Below are positions 56,453 through 64,000 of a stretch of 64,000 bases of DNA, piece after piece. Made by a program: the position numbers and the translations under genes. The number at the start of each line of letters is the position of its first letter. The first letter of the stretch is position 1. A model generated the notes under the pieces. The model saw only the letters and a list, made by a program, of their open reading frames with translations, ran no database searches and was not told where the DNA came from. The DNA lies in contig NZ_VRTZ01000001.1 in the NCBI RefSeq assembly GCF_008017545.1, positions 895,741 to 959,740 on the forward strand. The letters are read 5' to 3'. The stretch comes from Homoserinibacter sp. GY 40078. Lineage in GTDB: Bacteria; Actinomycetota; Actinomycetes; Actinomycetales; Microbacteriaceae.

Positions 56453-58303
56453 ATGTGCGGGATCGTCGGATACGTGGGTCCGGGCAGCAGCCTCGACGTC
56501 CTTCTCGGGGGCCTCAAGCGCCTGGAGTACCGAGGCTACGACTCCGCCGGTGTGGCGGTTCTGGCCGATGACGGCACGATCGGGTCCCGTAAGCGCGCGG
56601 GCAAGCTCGGTGTTCTGGTGGACGAGCTCGACGCCGCCCCGATCACCGACGGGCGCACCGGCATCGGCCACACGCGGTGGGCGACGCACGGCGGCCCCAC
56701 CGACGTCAACGCGCATCCGCACTTCGGCGATGGCGGGCGTCTGGCCGTCATCCACAACGGCATCATCGAGAACTTCGCCGAGTTGAAGGCGGAACTCATC
56801 GCCGACGGCGAGGTGTTCGAATCCGAGACCGACACCGAGGTCGCCGCCCTGCTCATCGGGCGTGCCTTCCGCGAGACCGGAGACGTGACCGCGGCGATGC
56901 AGCAGGCCGTGGCGCGCCTCGAGGGAGCCTTCACGCTCCTCGCGCTCCACGCGGACGCGCCGGGCGTCGTGGTCGGCGCCCGCCGCAGCTCCCCCCTCGT
57001 GATCGGGCTCGGCGAGGGCGAGAACTTCCTCGGATCGGATGTGGCGGCGTTCGTCGAGCACACCCGCCGCGCGATGGAGATCGGCGAGGACCAGATCGTC
57101 ACCATCCGCCCCGACCGTGTCGACGTGACCGATTTCTCCGGCGCCCCCGCGCAGGCGAAGGAGTTCGAGATCGCCTGGGACGCCTCCGCTGCCGAGAAGG
57201 GTGGCTGGCCGAGCTTCATGAAGAAGGAGATCTCGGAGGAGCCCGAGGCGGTGGCGAACACCCTCCGCGGCCGCGTGCACGACGGCGCCGTGACGCTTCC
57301 CGAGCTCGACGAGGTCGCGGGGATGCTGGGCGACGTCAACCGTGTGCTGATCCTGGCGTGCGGCACCGCCGCCTACGCGGGGATGCTCGGCAAATACGCG
57401 ATCGAGGCGTGGGCGCGCATACCGGTCGACGTGGAGCTGTCGCACGAGTTCCGGTATCGCGATCCCGTGCTCGACGAGCGCACCCTCGTGGTGTCGGTGA
57501 GTCAGTCGGGCGAGACGATGGACACCCTGATGGCGGTGCGGTACGCCCGCGACCGGGGTGCGCGCACGCTGTCGATCTGCAACACGCAGGGCGCGACGAT
57601 CCCGCGCGAGTCGGATGCCGTGCTCTACACGCATGCGGGCCCCGAGGTCGCGGTCGCCTCGACGAAGGCGTTCGTCGCGCAGGTCACCGCGCTCTACCTG
57701 CTGGGGCTCCACCTGGCGACGCTGCGCGGAACCCTCGCCGCCCCGGATGTCGCGGGCGTGATCGCGGAGCTCGAGTCGGTGCCGGCGAAGCTCAGCACGG
57801 TGGTCGAGTCCGCCTCCGCGCGCATCGCCGAGCTCGCGCACTGGATGAGCGACACGCAGTCGGTGCTCTTCCTCGGTCGCCACGTCGGATTCCCCGTCGC
57901 GCTCGAGGGTGCGCTGAAGCTCAAGGAGCTCGCGTACATCCATGCGGAGGGCTTCGCGGCGGGCGAGCTGAAGCACGGCCCGATCGCGCTCATCGAGCCG
58001 GGGCAGATCGTGTTCGTTGTGGTGCCGAGCCCGCGCGATCCGTCGTCGCTGCACAAGAAGGTGGTCTCGAACATCCAGGAGATCCGCGCCCGCGGGGCAC
58101 GGGTGATCGCGATCGCCGAGCTCGGGGATGTCGCGGTCGTGCCGTTCGCCGACGAAGTCATTCGTATTCCGCTCGCGGCACCCTTCTTCGAGCCGCTCCT
58201 CACGGTGGTGCCGCTGCACATCTTCGGCATGGAGCTCGCGACGGCGAAGGGGTTGGACGTCGACCAGCCGCGCAACCTCGCGAAGTCGGTCACGGTGGAG
58301 TGA
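56453..58303 (+). CDS. glmS: Glutamine-fructose-6-phosphate aminotransferase
   Basis: A 616-residue enzyme making glucosamine-6-phosphate from fructose-6-phosphate and glutamine. The N-terminal nucleophile Cys2 (MCGIVGYVG) and glutaminase motifs [18 protein letters not shown] are present, followed by two SIS domains ([19 protein letters not shown]) and the C-terminal [11 protein letters not shown]. Regulation by a ribozyme is excluded by the short leader. First gene of the glmS-acpS-alr-tsa group. Confidence 0.97.
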   Translation: MCGIVGYVGPGSSLDVLLGGLKRLEYRGYDSAGVAVLADDGTIGSRKRAGKLGVLVDELDAAPITDGRTGIGHTRWATHGGPTDVNAHPHFGDGGRLAVIHNGIIENFAELKAELIADGEVFESETDTEVAALLIGRAFRETGDVTAAMQQAVARLEGAFTLLALHADAPGVVVGARRSSPLVIGLGEGENFLGSDVAAFVEHTRRAMEIGEDQIVTIRPDRVDVTDFSGAPAQAKEFEIAWDASAAEKGGWPSFMKKEISEEPEAVANTLRGRVHDGAVTLPELDEVAGMLGDVNRVLILACGTAAYAGMLGKYAIEAWARIPVDVELSHEFRYRDPVLDERTLVVSVSQSGETMDTLMAVRYARDRGARTLSICNTQGATIPRESDAVLYTHAGPEVAVASTKAFVAQVTALYLLGLHLATLRGTLAAPDVAGVIAELESVPAKLSTVVESASARIAELAHWMSDTQSVLFLGRHVGFPVALEGALKLKELAYIHAEGFAAGELKHGPIALIEPGQIVFVVVPSPRDPSSLHKKVVSNIQEIRARGARVIAIAELGDVAVVPFADEVIRIPLAAPFFEPLLTVVPLHIFGMELATAKGLDVDQPRNLAKSVTVE

Positions 58304-58305
58304 CG

Positions 58306-58662
58306 GTGATCGTCGGATTGGGCGTCGACGTGGTCGATCAGGCCCGGTTCGAGCGCGCCGTTTCGCGGACGCCGCGGTTGCGCGAGCGCCTGTTCGCCGA
58401 GAGCGAACGCGGCCTCCCGCTGCGATCCCTGGCCGCCCGCTTCGCGGCGAAAGAGGCCCTCGTGAAGGCGCTGGGCGACGCGGAAGACGTCTCCTGGAAC
58501 CAGATGGCGATCGCGAGCGATGCCACCGGAAATCCCTCGTTCGTCGAAGAAGGCCCGCTCGCCGCGCTCCTCGCACGCCGCGGCATCGCGCGGTTGCACG
58601 TCTCGATGAGCCACGACGCCGGTGTGGCGGTGGCGACGGTCGTCGCGGAGTCCGACGCGTGA
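58306..58662 (+). CDS. acpS: Holo-[acyl-carrier-protein] synthase
   Basis: A 118-residue enzyme that transfers phosphopantetheine from CoA to acyl carrier protein. The two magnesium-binding motifs are visible: GLGVDVVDQARFERA near the start and RFAAKEALVKALG. I place the start at GTG 58306 with GGAG at 58297-58300; GTG 58300, which overlaps the glmS stop, is also in frame. Length is standard. Confidence 0.93.
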   Translation: MIVGLGVDVVDQARFERAVSRTPRLRERLFAESERGLPLRSLAARFAAKEALVKALGDAEDVSWNQMAIASDATGNPSFVEEGPLAALLARRGIARLHVSMSHDAGVAVATVVAESDA

Positions 58663-59756
58663 GCGTGCCGGAGCGGGAGGCGCGCATCCGCCTCGACGTG
58701 CTCGCCGAGAACCTCACGGCGCTCCGCCGGGCGGTGGCTCCCGCGCGCGTGCTCGCCGTGGTCAAGGCGGACGCCTACGGACACGGTGTGCTTCCCGTGG
58801 CGGGCGCGCTCGCGGATGCGGGAGCCGACTGGCTGGGTGTCGCCGACCTCGCGGAGGCGGTCGCGATCCGGGAGGCCGGCATCCGCACGCCGCTCCTCGC
58901 CTGGCTGCACGCGACCCCCGCGGACTTCCGCGAAGCGGCCCGACGCGACATCGATGTGGCGGTGAGCTCGCCGGAGCAGCTCGATGCCGCGGCCGATGCC
59001 GGAGCGGTTGTACACCTGAAGCTCGACACCGGCCTCAGCCGCAACGGCATCGCGCCGGATGACGCCGAGCGCGTGTTCGCCCGGGCCGTCGAGCTCGAGC
59101 GCGCGGGACGCACCCGCGTGCGCGGACTCATGAGCCACCTCTCGGGCGCCTCGCCGCAGGAGGACGAGCTGCAGCGCGCCCGCTTCGCGGCGCTCGTCGA
59201 TACGGCCACCGCGGCGGGACTCACCCCCGAACTGCGGCACCTCGCCGCGAGCCTCGCAGCGCTCACCGCGCCCGACACGCGTCTCGATCTCGTGCGCTTC
59301 GGCATCGCCCTCTACGGCGTCGCGCCGGATGACGAACTCGACCTCGCCGTGCTCCGAGTCCGCCCCGTCATGGAGCTCGTCACGCGGGTCGCCGCGGTGC
59401 GACGGGTGCCTGCGGGAACCGGGGTCTCATACGGCTTCGTCCATCGCACCGACCGCCCCACCACGCTCGCCCTCGTGCCGCTCGGCTACGCCGATGGGGT
59501 GCCGCGGCACGCCTCGGGGCGCGCGGAGGTCGCGATCGGCGGCGTCCGGCATCCGCAGGTGGGGCGGATCGCGATGGACCAGTTCGTGGTCGACGTGGGC
59601 GACCATCCCGTGTCGGTCGGCGACGAGGTGGTGCTGTGGGGCGACCCGGCGGATGGCGTGCCGAGCGCGAGCGACTGGGCGCGCGCATCCGGCACGATCG
59701 GCTACGAGATCGTGACGCGCGTTGGCCCGCGGGTCGTTCGGACGGCGCGGCCGTGA
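58659..59756 (+). CDS. alr: Alanine racemase
   Basis: A 365-residue PLP enzyme giving D-Ala for peptidoglycan. The PLP Lys is K36 in AVVKADAYGHG and the second catalytic Tyr is in GTGVSYGFVHRT; MDQFVVDVGDH and LKLDTGLSRNGI are family motifs. GTG 58659 overlaps the acpS stop. The NAD(P)HX-hydratase gene found between acpS and alr in many bacteria is absent here. Confidence 0.95.
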   Translation: MSVPEREARIRLDVLAENLTALRRAVAPARVLAVVKADAYGHGVLPVAGALADAGADWLGVADLAEAVAIREAGIRTPLLAWLHATPADFREAARRDIDVAVSSPEQLDAAADAGAVVHLKLDTGLSRNGIAPDDAERVFARAVELERAGRTRVRGLMSHLSGASPQEDELQRARFAALVDTATAAGLTPELRHLAASLAALTAPDTRLDLVRFGIALYGVAPDDELDLAVLRVRPVMELVTRVAAVRRVPAGTGVSYGFVHRTDRPTTLALVPLGYADGVPRHASGRAEVAIGGVRHPQVGRIAMDQFVVDVGDHPVSVGDEVVLWGDPADGVPSASDWARASGTIGYEIVTRVGPRVVRTARP

Positions 59757-60226
59757 CGGAGGTCCGCCTCGTGGTGCATGACTCCGACGCGATGGAGCAG
59801 CTCGGCGCGCGGATCGCGGGGCAGCTGCGCGCGGGCGACCTCGTGCTGCTGAACGGCGAGCTCGGCGCCGGCAAGACCACCCTCACGCGCGGCATCGGGG
59901 TCGCACTCGGCGCGCGCGGCTCGGTCACGAGCCCGACCTTCGTGCTCGCCCGCACACATCCGACCGTCTCCGGGGTGCCGCTCGTGCATGTCGACGCCTA
60001 TCGGCTCGCCACCGCCGCCGAGGTGGACGACCTCGACCTCGATCTCGCCGGAGCGATCACCGTCGTCGAGTGGGGTGCGGGCAAGCTCGACGGCGCCGTC
60101 GACTCGTGGCTCGAGGTCGACATCGAGCGCCCGACGGGCGGCGACCCCGCGGCGGACGACGCGCCGCGGAACGTGCGCATCGCGGGGCACGGCGCCCGAT
60201 GGGAGGGCGCGGCCCTGCGGACGTAG
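59753..60226 (+). CDS. tsaE: tRNA t6A biosynthesis ATPase TsaE
   Basis: A 157-residue P-loop ATPase needed with TsaB and TsaD for t6A37 on tRNAs. Walker A is GELGAGKTTLTRG and the family motif SPTFVLARTH and HVDAYRL follow. A loop rich in Asp/Ala near the C-terminus is probably flexible. GTG overlaps the alr stop by four bases. Confidence 0.93.
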   Translation: MTEVRLVVHDSDAMEQLGARIAGQLRAGDLVLLNGELGAGKTTLTRGIGVALGARGSVTSPTFVLARTHPTVSGVPLVHVDAYRLATAAEVDDLDLDLAGAITVVEWGAGKLDGAVDSWLEVDIERPTGGDPAADDAPRNVRIAGHGARWEGAALRT

Positions 60227-60229
60227 GCT
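60224..60229 (+). promoter_or_regulatory. -10 element of tsaB, leaderless spacing
   Basis: TAGGCT overlaps the tsaE stop and ends six bases before the tsaB GTG; no ribosome site is present. This would give tsaB its own leaderless transcript inside the cluster. Confidence 0.45.
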
Positions 60230-60235
60230 GGTGCG

Positions 60236-60844
60236 GTGCTGCTGGCGATCGACACCTCGACGGGGACGAGCGTCGCCGTCGTCGATCGCGACGGGGTGCG
60301 CGCCACGCGCACGAGCGCCGATACGCGCGGCCACGCGGAGGCCATCGGCACCGCGATCGAGGCGGTGCTCGCCGAGGCCGGCATCGTCGCCGCCGACATC
60401 GACCTGGTCGCTGTGGGGATGGGCCCGGGTCCGTTCACGGGCCTCCGGGTGGGCATCGCGGCCGCGCGCGCCTTCGCCCTCGGACGAGCGGTGCGCGTCG
60501 TGCCGGTGGTGTCGCACGACGCCGTGGCGTTCGGCGCATCCGAGCCGCTCGTGGTCGTGACGGATGCGCGGCGCCGCGAGCTCGCCGTGTCGCGCTACGG
60601 GACACCCGCCCCCGACGGCCTCCCGGTGCGAACGGGCGGGCCGGAGCTCGTGCCCGTGGCCGAATCCGACGCCATCGTCCACGGATCCGAACGCCGCATC
60701 GACGCGGCGACGATCGACGCCGGCTCGCTCGGAATGCTGGCGCTCGCACTCCTCGATGCCGGGGCGCCGCTCCCGCCGGACGACGCCATCTACCTCCGCG
60801 CCCCCGACGTCACCCTCTCCGCGCCCAAGCGGGTGCTCGGATGA
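60236..60844 (+). CDS. tsaB: tRNA t6A biosynthesis protein TsaB
   Basis: A 202-residue ASKHA-fold protein that partners TsaD. It begins [20 protein letters not shown] and has [20 protein letters not shown], the family motif. Somewhat shorter than E. coli TsaB at the C-terminus. Its stop overlaps the rimI ATG. Confidence 0.93.
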   Translation: MLLAIDTSTGTSVAVVDRDGVRATRTSADTRGHAEAIGTAIEAVLAEAGIVAADIDLVAVGMGPGPFTGLRVGIAAARAFALGRAVRVVPVVSHDAVAFGASEPLVVVTDARRRELAVSRYGTPAPDGLPVRTGGPELVPVAESDAIVHGSERRIDAATIDAGSLGMLALALLDAGAPLPPDDAIYLRAPDVTLSAPKRVLG

Positions 60845-61296
60845 CCGCGCGGCTGCGTCGTGCGACGGCCACCGACCTCGACGCGATCGACACCCTCGAG
60901 CAGGTGACGTTTCCGACCGACGCGTGGTCGCGTCAGATGCTCGCCGAAGAGCTCGCGAGCCCGCACGGCTACTACCTCGTCGCCCTCGACGACGGGGACG
61001 CCGTGATCGGTTACGCCGGGCTGCGTGCGCCGCACGGCGCGACCGATGCCGACGTGCAGACGATCGCCGTGTCCGCCGAGCGACGTCGGCAGGGGATCGG
61101 CGCGGCGTTGCTCGACGCTCTCCTCACCGAAGCGCGCACGCGCGGGGTGCGCGACGTGTTCCTCGAGGTGCGTGCCGACAACCCGGGCGCCGAGTCGCTC
61201 TACGCGAGCCGCGGATTCGAGCGGATCGGCATCCGTCCGCGCTACTACCAGCCCGACGACGTCGACGCGGTGATCATGACGGCGGTGCTCTCATGA
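60841..61296 (+). CDS. rimI: Ribosomal protein S18 N-acetyltransferase RimI
   Basis: A 151-residue GNAT-fold acetyltransferase. The acetyl-CoA loop is seen as [15 protein letters not shown], followed by [20 protein letters not shown]. Its place between tsaB and tsaD is typical of RimI in actinobacteria. The protein target (S18 or another N-terminus) is inferred. Confidence 0.92.
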   Translation: MTARLRRATATDLDAIDTLEQVTFPTDAWSRQMLAEELASPHGYYLVALDDGDAVIGYAGLRAPHGATDADVQTIAVSAERRRQGIGAALLDALLTEARTRGVRDVFLEVRADNPGAESLYASRGFERIGIRPRYYQPDDVDAVIMTAVLS

Positions 61297-62351
61297 CCGC
61301 GATCGTGCTGGGTATCGAGACCAGCTGCGACGAGACCGGCATCGGCATCGTCCGCGGCACCGAGTTGCTCGCCAACGTGATTGCGTCGTCGATGGACGAG
61401 CACGCCCGCTACGGCGGCGTCGTGCCCGAGATCGCCGCGCGTGCGCACCTCGAAGCGCTCACACCGACGATCCACGAGGCACTGCGCCGAGCAGGCGTCG
61501 AGCTCGCCGACATCGACGCGGTCGCCGTCACGAGCGGGCCGGGGCTCGCCGGGGCGCTCATGGTGGGGGTCGGCGCGGCGAAGGCGCTCGCCCTCGCGCT
61601 CGACCGTCCGCTCTACGCGGTCAACCACCTCGTGGGCCATGTGGGAGCCGACGTGCTGAACCACACCCCGCTCGTCGGCGACGGGCAGCTCGAACTCCCG
61701 ACGATCGCGCTCCTCGTCTCGGGCGGGCACACCTCGCTGCTGCTCGTGCGGGATCTCGTGTCGGATGTCGAGCTGCTGGGCGAGACCATCGACGACGCCG
61801 CAGGGGAGGCCTTCGACAAGGTCGCGCGCCTCCTCGGACTGCCGTACCCCGGTGGGCCGGAGATCGACCGTGCGGCCGTCGGGGGCGACCCCGCGGCGAT
61901 CCGCTTCCCCCGAGGCCTCACAGCCCCGAAGGACCTCGAGCGGCACCGCTACGACTTCTCGTTCTCGGGCCTCAAGACCGCTGTCGCACGATACGTCGAG
62001 ACGGCGCGCGAGTCGGGGGAGGAGCCGCCGACCGCGGATGTGGCGGCTGGTTTTCGCGAAGCGGTCGTCGACGTGCTGCTCACCAAGGCCCTCGCCGCAT
62101 GCCGCGACCTCGGCATCCCGCGCCTGCTGCTCGGAGGCGGAGTCGTCGCCAACCGCCGCCTGCGGGAAGCCGCCGTGGAGCGGTGCGCCGACGCCGGGAT
62201 CGCGCTGCGCATCCCGCCGCTCGAGCTCTGCACCGACAACGGGGCGATGATCGCCGCGCTCGCCGCCCAGCTCATCGAGGCGGGCCACGCCCCCTCCGGT
62301 CTCGGATTCGGTGCCGACTCGACGCTTCCGGTCACCACCATCCAGGCCTGA
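61293..62351 (+). CDS. tsaD: tRNA t6A(37) threonylcarbamoyltransferase TsaD
   Basis: A 352-residue metalloenzyme that transfers the threonylcarbamoyl group to A37. Metal ligands are in [12 protein letters not shown] (HxxxH) and the C-terminal Asp in [28 protein letters not shown] and the start [11 protein letters not shown] are diagnostic. ATG overlaps the rimI stop by four bases. Confidence 0.97.
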   Translation: MTAIVLGIETSCDETGIGIVRGTELLANVIASSMDEHARYGGVVPEIAARAHLEALTPTIHEALRRAGVELADIDAVAVTSGPGLAGALMVGVGAAKALALALDRPLYAVNHLVGHVGADVLNHTPLVGDGQLELPTIALLVSGGHTSLLLVRDLVSDVELLGETIDDAAGEAFDKVARLLGLPYPGGPEIDRAAVGGDPAAIRFPRGLTAPKDLERHRYDFSFSGLKTAVARYVETARESGEEPPTADVAAGFREAVVDVLLTKALAACRDLGIPRLLLGGGVVANRRLREAAVERCADAGIALRIPPLELCTDNGAMIAALAAQLIEAGHAPSGLGFGADSTLPVTTIQA

Positions 62352-62428
62352 GTCGCACGGCCGCTCGTCGGCTTGCCACTGCTCCGTGCGGGCTGCCACG
62401 ATGGCACGACCGACGAGAGAGAGTCACG

Positions 62429-62881
62429 TTGTCCGACCCCACCGCATCCGCACCCGATGCTGCACCCGACGAGAACCCGCAGGTCGCGCCCGCGAACCCG
62501 TACGCGGCGCAGCCGAACCCGTACGTCGCTCCCGCCTATCAGCCGGTGCCGACGGTCCCGGGGCCGGCAGCGCCCCCGCCCTACGTCGCGGGAGGCGTGG
62601 CGTATGTCACGGCGCGTCGCACGAACCCCCTCGCGATCGTCTCGTTGGTTCTCTCGCTCAGCTCTTTGCTGTTCTCCATCACGGCGATCGGCGGGGTCAT
62701 CACCGGACACATCGCGCTCGCGCAGATCAAGCGGACGGGCGACGATGGCCGGGGCCTCGCTATCGCGGGAGTGATCGTGGGGTACGCCATGATCGCCGTG
62801 CTCGCGCTCTCTCTCGTGTTCTTCTTCGCGATGTTCGGGCTGCTCTTCGCCACCGTTGAGGGCTCGACCTCCTTCAGCTAG
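62429..62881 (+). CDS. Small DUF4190-type membrane protein with proline-rich N-terminus
   Basis: A 150-residue protein. The first 60 residues are Pro/Ala/Tyr-rich with NPYAAQPNPYVAPAYQP repeats, then a short basic stretch and two membrane helices with AIVSLVLSLSSLLFSITAIG and GGVITGHIALAQIKRTGDDG between them, the DUF4190 pattern. The start is taken as TTG 62429 (SDPTASAPD); the upstream site is only GAGAGAGAG, so confidence in the start is moderate. Function unknown; such proteins are common in actinobacteria near the envelope. Confidence 0.75.
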   Translation: MSDPTASAPDAAPDENPQVAPANPYAAQPNPYVAPAYQPVPTVPGPAAPPPYVAGGVAYVTARRTNPLAIVSLVLSLSSLLFSITAIGGVITGHIALAQIKRTGDDGRGLAIAGVIVGYAMIAVLALSLVFFFAMFGLLFATVEGSTSFS

Positions 62882-62907
62882 TTCGGAGTACTGAGGTCGG
62901 ACCCGCG

Positions 62908-62936
62908 TTGACACCCGACGGGCCCGCTGGAAGCAT
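62908..62936 (+). promoter_or_regulatory. Promoter between the two small membrane-protein genes
   Basis: A consensus TTGACA (62908-62913) is followed 17 bases later by AAGCAT (62931-62936), a weak -10. The -35 match is the best in the window. Confidence 0.5.
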
Positions 62937-62969
62937 GGGGCCGTCCACCACCCACGAAGGAGCACGGAC

Positions 62970-63434
62970 ATGAGCGACCCCACTGCCACCCCCTCGACGC
63001 CCGAGGAGCCGACACCGGCCTCGGTGCCCGCCGAGCCTGCCGCGGCACCGGCGGCCCCGTCCACGCCCCCGCCCCCGCCGGCTCCGCCCGCGGCTCCCGA
63101 GGCTGCCAACCCCTATGCCGCCCCCGCGGCCGCACCGGGGTACGTGCCGCCGGCTCCGGTCAAGCAGACCCTGAGCCTCGTCTCGTTCATCCTCGGCATC
63201 ATCTCGGTGCTGCTGTCGTTCGTGTACGGCTTCGGCCTCATCCCGGCGATCGTCGCCGTGGTGCTCGGATTCCAGGGCAAGAAGAAGGAGCCGGGTGCGC
63301 CGAAGTGGATGTGGCTGACCGGCATCATCACCGGATTCGTCGCGATCGGCTTCAGCGTCATCTTCGGTCTCATCGCGGTCGTCGCGCTGGTGGCCTACTT
63401 CGCCGTGCTCGGCTCGTACGGGTACGTCGGCTGA
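62970..63434 (+). CDS. Small membrane protein, second proline-rich paralogue
   Basis: A 154-residue protein with the same plan as its upstream neighbour: MSDPTATPSTPEEP start, a Pro/Ala-rich N-terminal half ending NPYAAPAAAPGYVPP, then two membrane segments (LSLVSFILGIISVLLSFVYG; GIITGFVAIGFSVIFGLIAV) with a KKEPGAPKWMW loop between them. AAGGAG precedes the ATG well. The shared SDPTA start and NPYAA motif suggest a tandem duplication. Function unknown. Confidence 0.8.
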   Translation: MSDPTATPSTPEEPTPASVPAEPAAAPAAPSTPPPPPAPPAAPEAANPYAAPAAAPGYVPPAPVKQTLSLVSFILGIISVLLSFVYGFGLIPAIVAVVLGFQGKKKEPGAPKWMWLTGIITGFVAIGFSVIFGLIAVVALVAYFAVLGSYGYVG

Positions 63435-63444
63435 TACCAGGCAC

Positions 63445-63483
63445 CGAGAGGGCGGGGCGCGTGGCGCCCCGCCCTCTCGCGTC
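63445..63483. terminator. Bidirectional terminator
   Basis: A perfect 16-base-pair stem (63445-63460 with 63464-63479) with a GTG loop lies between convergent genes, 11 bases after one stop and five before the other. Only short T stretches flank it. Confidence 0.75.
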
Positions 63484-64000
63484 TCAGGGGATGCGGTCGG
63501 CGAGGACCGCCGTGCGGACCCCACCGACCCGTGTCAGTACGAGGGTCGCAGTCTCGTCGCCCCTCGGCGCGAGGCGGGTGCGGAGGGCGGCCGGATCGAC
63601 GTCGACTCCGCGCTTCTTGATCTCGAGCGTCCCGATGCGCCGCTCACGCAGCGCCGCCTTCAGCTTCCGTTCGTCGAACGGGAGGGTCTCGCGCACCCGG
63701 AACGACTGCCCGAATGGTGTCTGCGGTTCAATGTCGCCCGTGATCCAGGCGATCGACGGGTCGATCATCCGGCCGTTGACCCGGCGGGCGACCTCGCCGA
63801 TGAGACGCGCACGGATCACGGCGCCGTCGGGTTCGAGCAGATAATCCCCCAGCGCTCCGGTCTCGGCGTCGGGGCTCGGTTCGGGAGCCGTGATCTCGTG
63901 TGTGCCGCCCGCGCCGATCACGAGAGCGCTTCGCCCCACCTGGTCACGCGCAAGCCGGCCCGACCACACCACGAGTTCGACGACGTCGCGATCAGCCGAC
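63484..64000 (-). CDS. SAM-dependent methyltransferase, C-terminal THUMP-like domain (partial)
   Basis: The open frame continues past the right edge, so only the C-terminal 172 residues are visible. The segment VVELVVWSGRLARDQVGRSA, then GDYLLEPDGAVIRARLIGEV and FGQSFRVRETLPFDERKLKA is the pattern of the THUMP-like domain at the end of a family of class I methyltransferases. The catalytic domain is outside the window. Convergent with the small membrane-protein gene. Confidence 0.78.
   Translation of the reverse strand, partial: SADRDVVELVVWSGRLARDQVGRSALVIGAGGTHEITAPEPSPDAETGALGDYLLEPDGAVIRARLIGEVARRVNGRMIDPSIAWITGDIEPQTPFGQSFRVRETLPFDERKLKAALRERRIGTLEIKKRGVDVDPAALRTRLAPRGDETATLVLTRVGGVRTAVLADRIP

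Overview
The window is a core chromosomal stretch of a high-GC Gram-positive bacterium (Actinomycetota), most likely Microbacteriaceae (Microbacterium or a close relative). This is inferred from the strong G/C bias at third codon positions, frequent GTG/TTG starts, gene order (rpsL-rpsG-fusA-tuf; S10-spc; infA-rpmJ-rpsM-rpsK-rpoA-rplQ; truA; rplM-rpsI-glmM-coaA-glmS-acpS-alr-tsaE-tsaB-rimI-tsaD), low-complexity tails on several ribosomal proteins, and a deazaflavin (F420)-type nitroreductase-like gene. No rRNA, tRNA, CRISPR array, transposase or phage gene was seen. Both ends cut through genes.

Layout. 1-6.8 kb: end of a type IV pilus operon (prepilin-like proteins, prepilin peptidase, PilM, PilN, PilO). 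6.8-11.5 kb: the str operon with a clear promoter and terminator. 11.6-24.8 kb: a cell-surface island with a ~2030-residue secreted metzincin-like protease carrying 16 'QWYR' repeats, a convergent sortase-assembled pilus operon (large adhesin, LPITG backbone pilin, class C sortase), and a divergent LuxR-type regulator whose receiver domain lacks the phospho-acceptor Asp. 24.9-27.3 kb: TetR regulator, DNA topoisomerase IB, YoaK-family membrane protein. 27.3-39.5 kb: S10 and spc ribosomal operons, secY and adk; rpsN is missing from its usual place. 39.5-46.3 kb: two related palindromic elements, then a PTS cassette with a PRD/EIIA regulator facing a IIB protein, HPr, Enzyme I, mannitol IICB and IIA, without mannitol dehydrogenase. 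46.3-49.5 kb: the alpha operon without rpsD. 49.6-64 kb: OafA-like acyltransferase, truA, rplM-rpsI, and cell-wall and tRNA-modification genes (glmM, coaA, glmS, acpS, alr, tsaE, tsaB, rimI, tsaD), two small proline-rich membrane proteins and part of a THUMP-like methyltransferase.

How they fit together. Most of the window is translation and envelope housekeeping packed with 1- to 4-base stop/start overlaps. The accessory parts are surface-facing: a type IV pilus assembly set and a complete Spa-type pilus operon lie on either side of the str operon, with a large secreted protease beside the second. GlmM, GlmS and Alr feed peptidoglycan precursors; TsaB, TsaD and TsaE make t6A on tRNA; the PTS genes form a self-contained phosphorelay (EI, HPr, IIA, IICB plus a regulator).

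The less ordinary signals are two structured palindromic repeats with compensating stem changes downstream of adk, a perfect 32-bp inverted repeat before the S10 operon, an apparently over-represented GCATCCG/CGGATGC heptamer across genes, several start codons placed 6-9 bases after a -10-like hexamer (probable leaderless mRNAs), and a histone-H1-like N-terminal extension on ribosomal protein L15.
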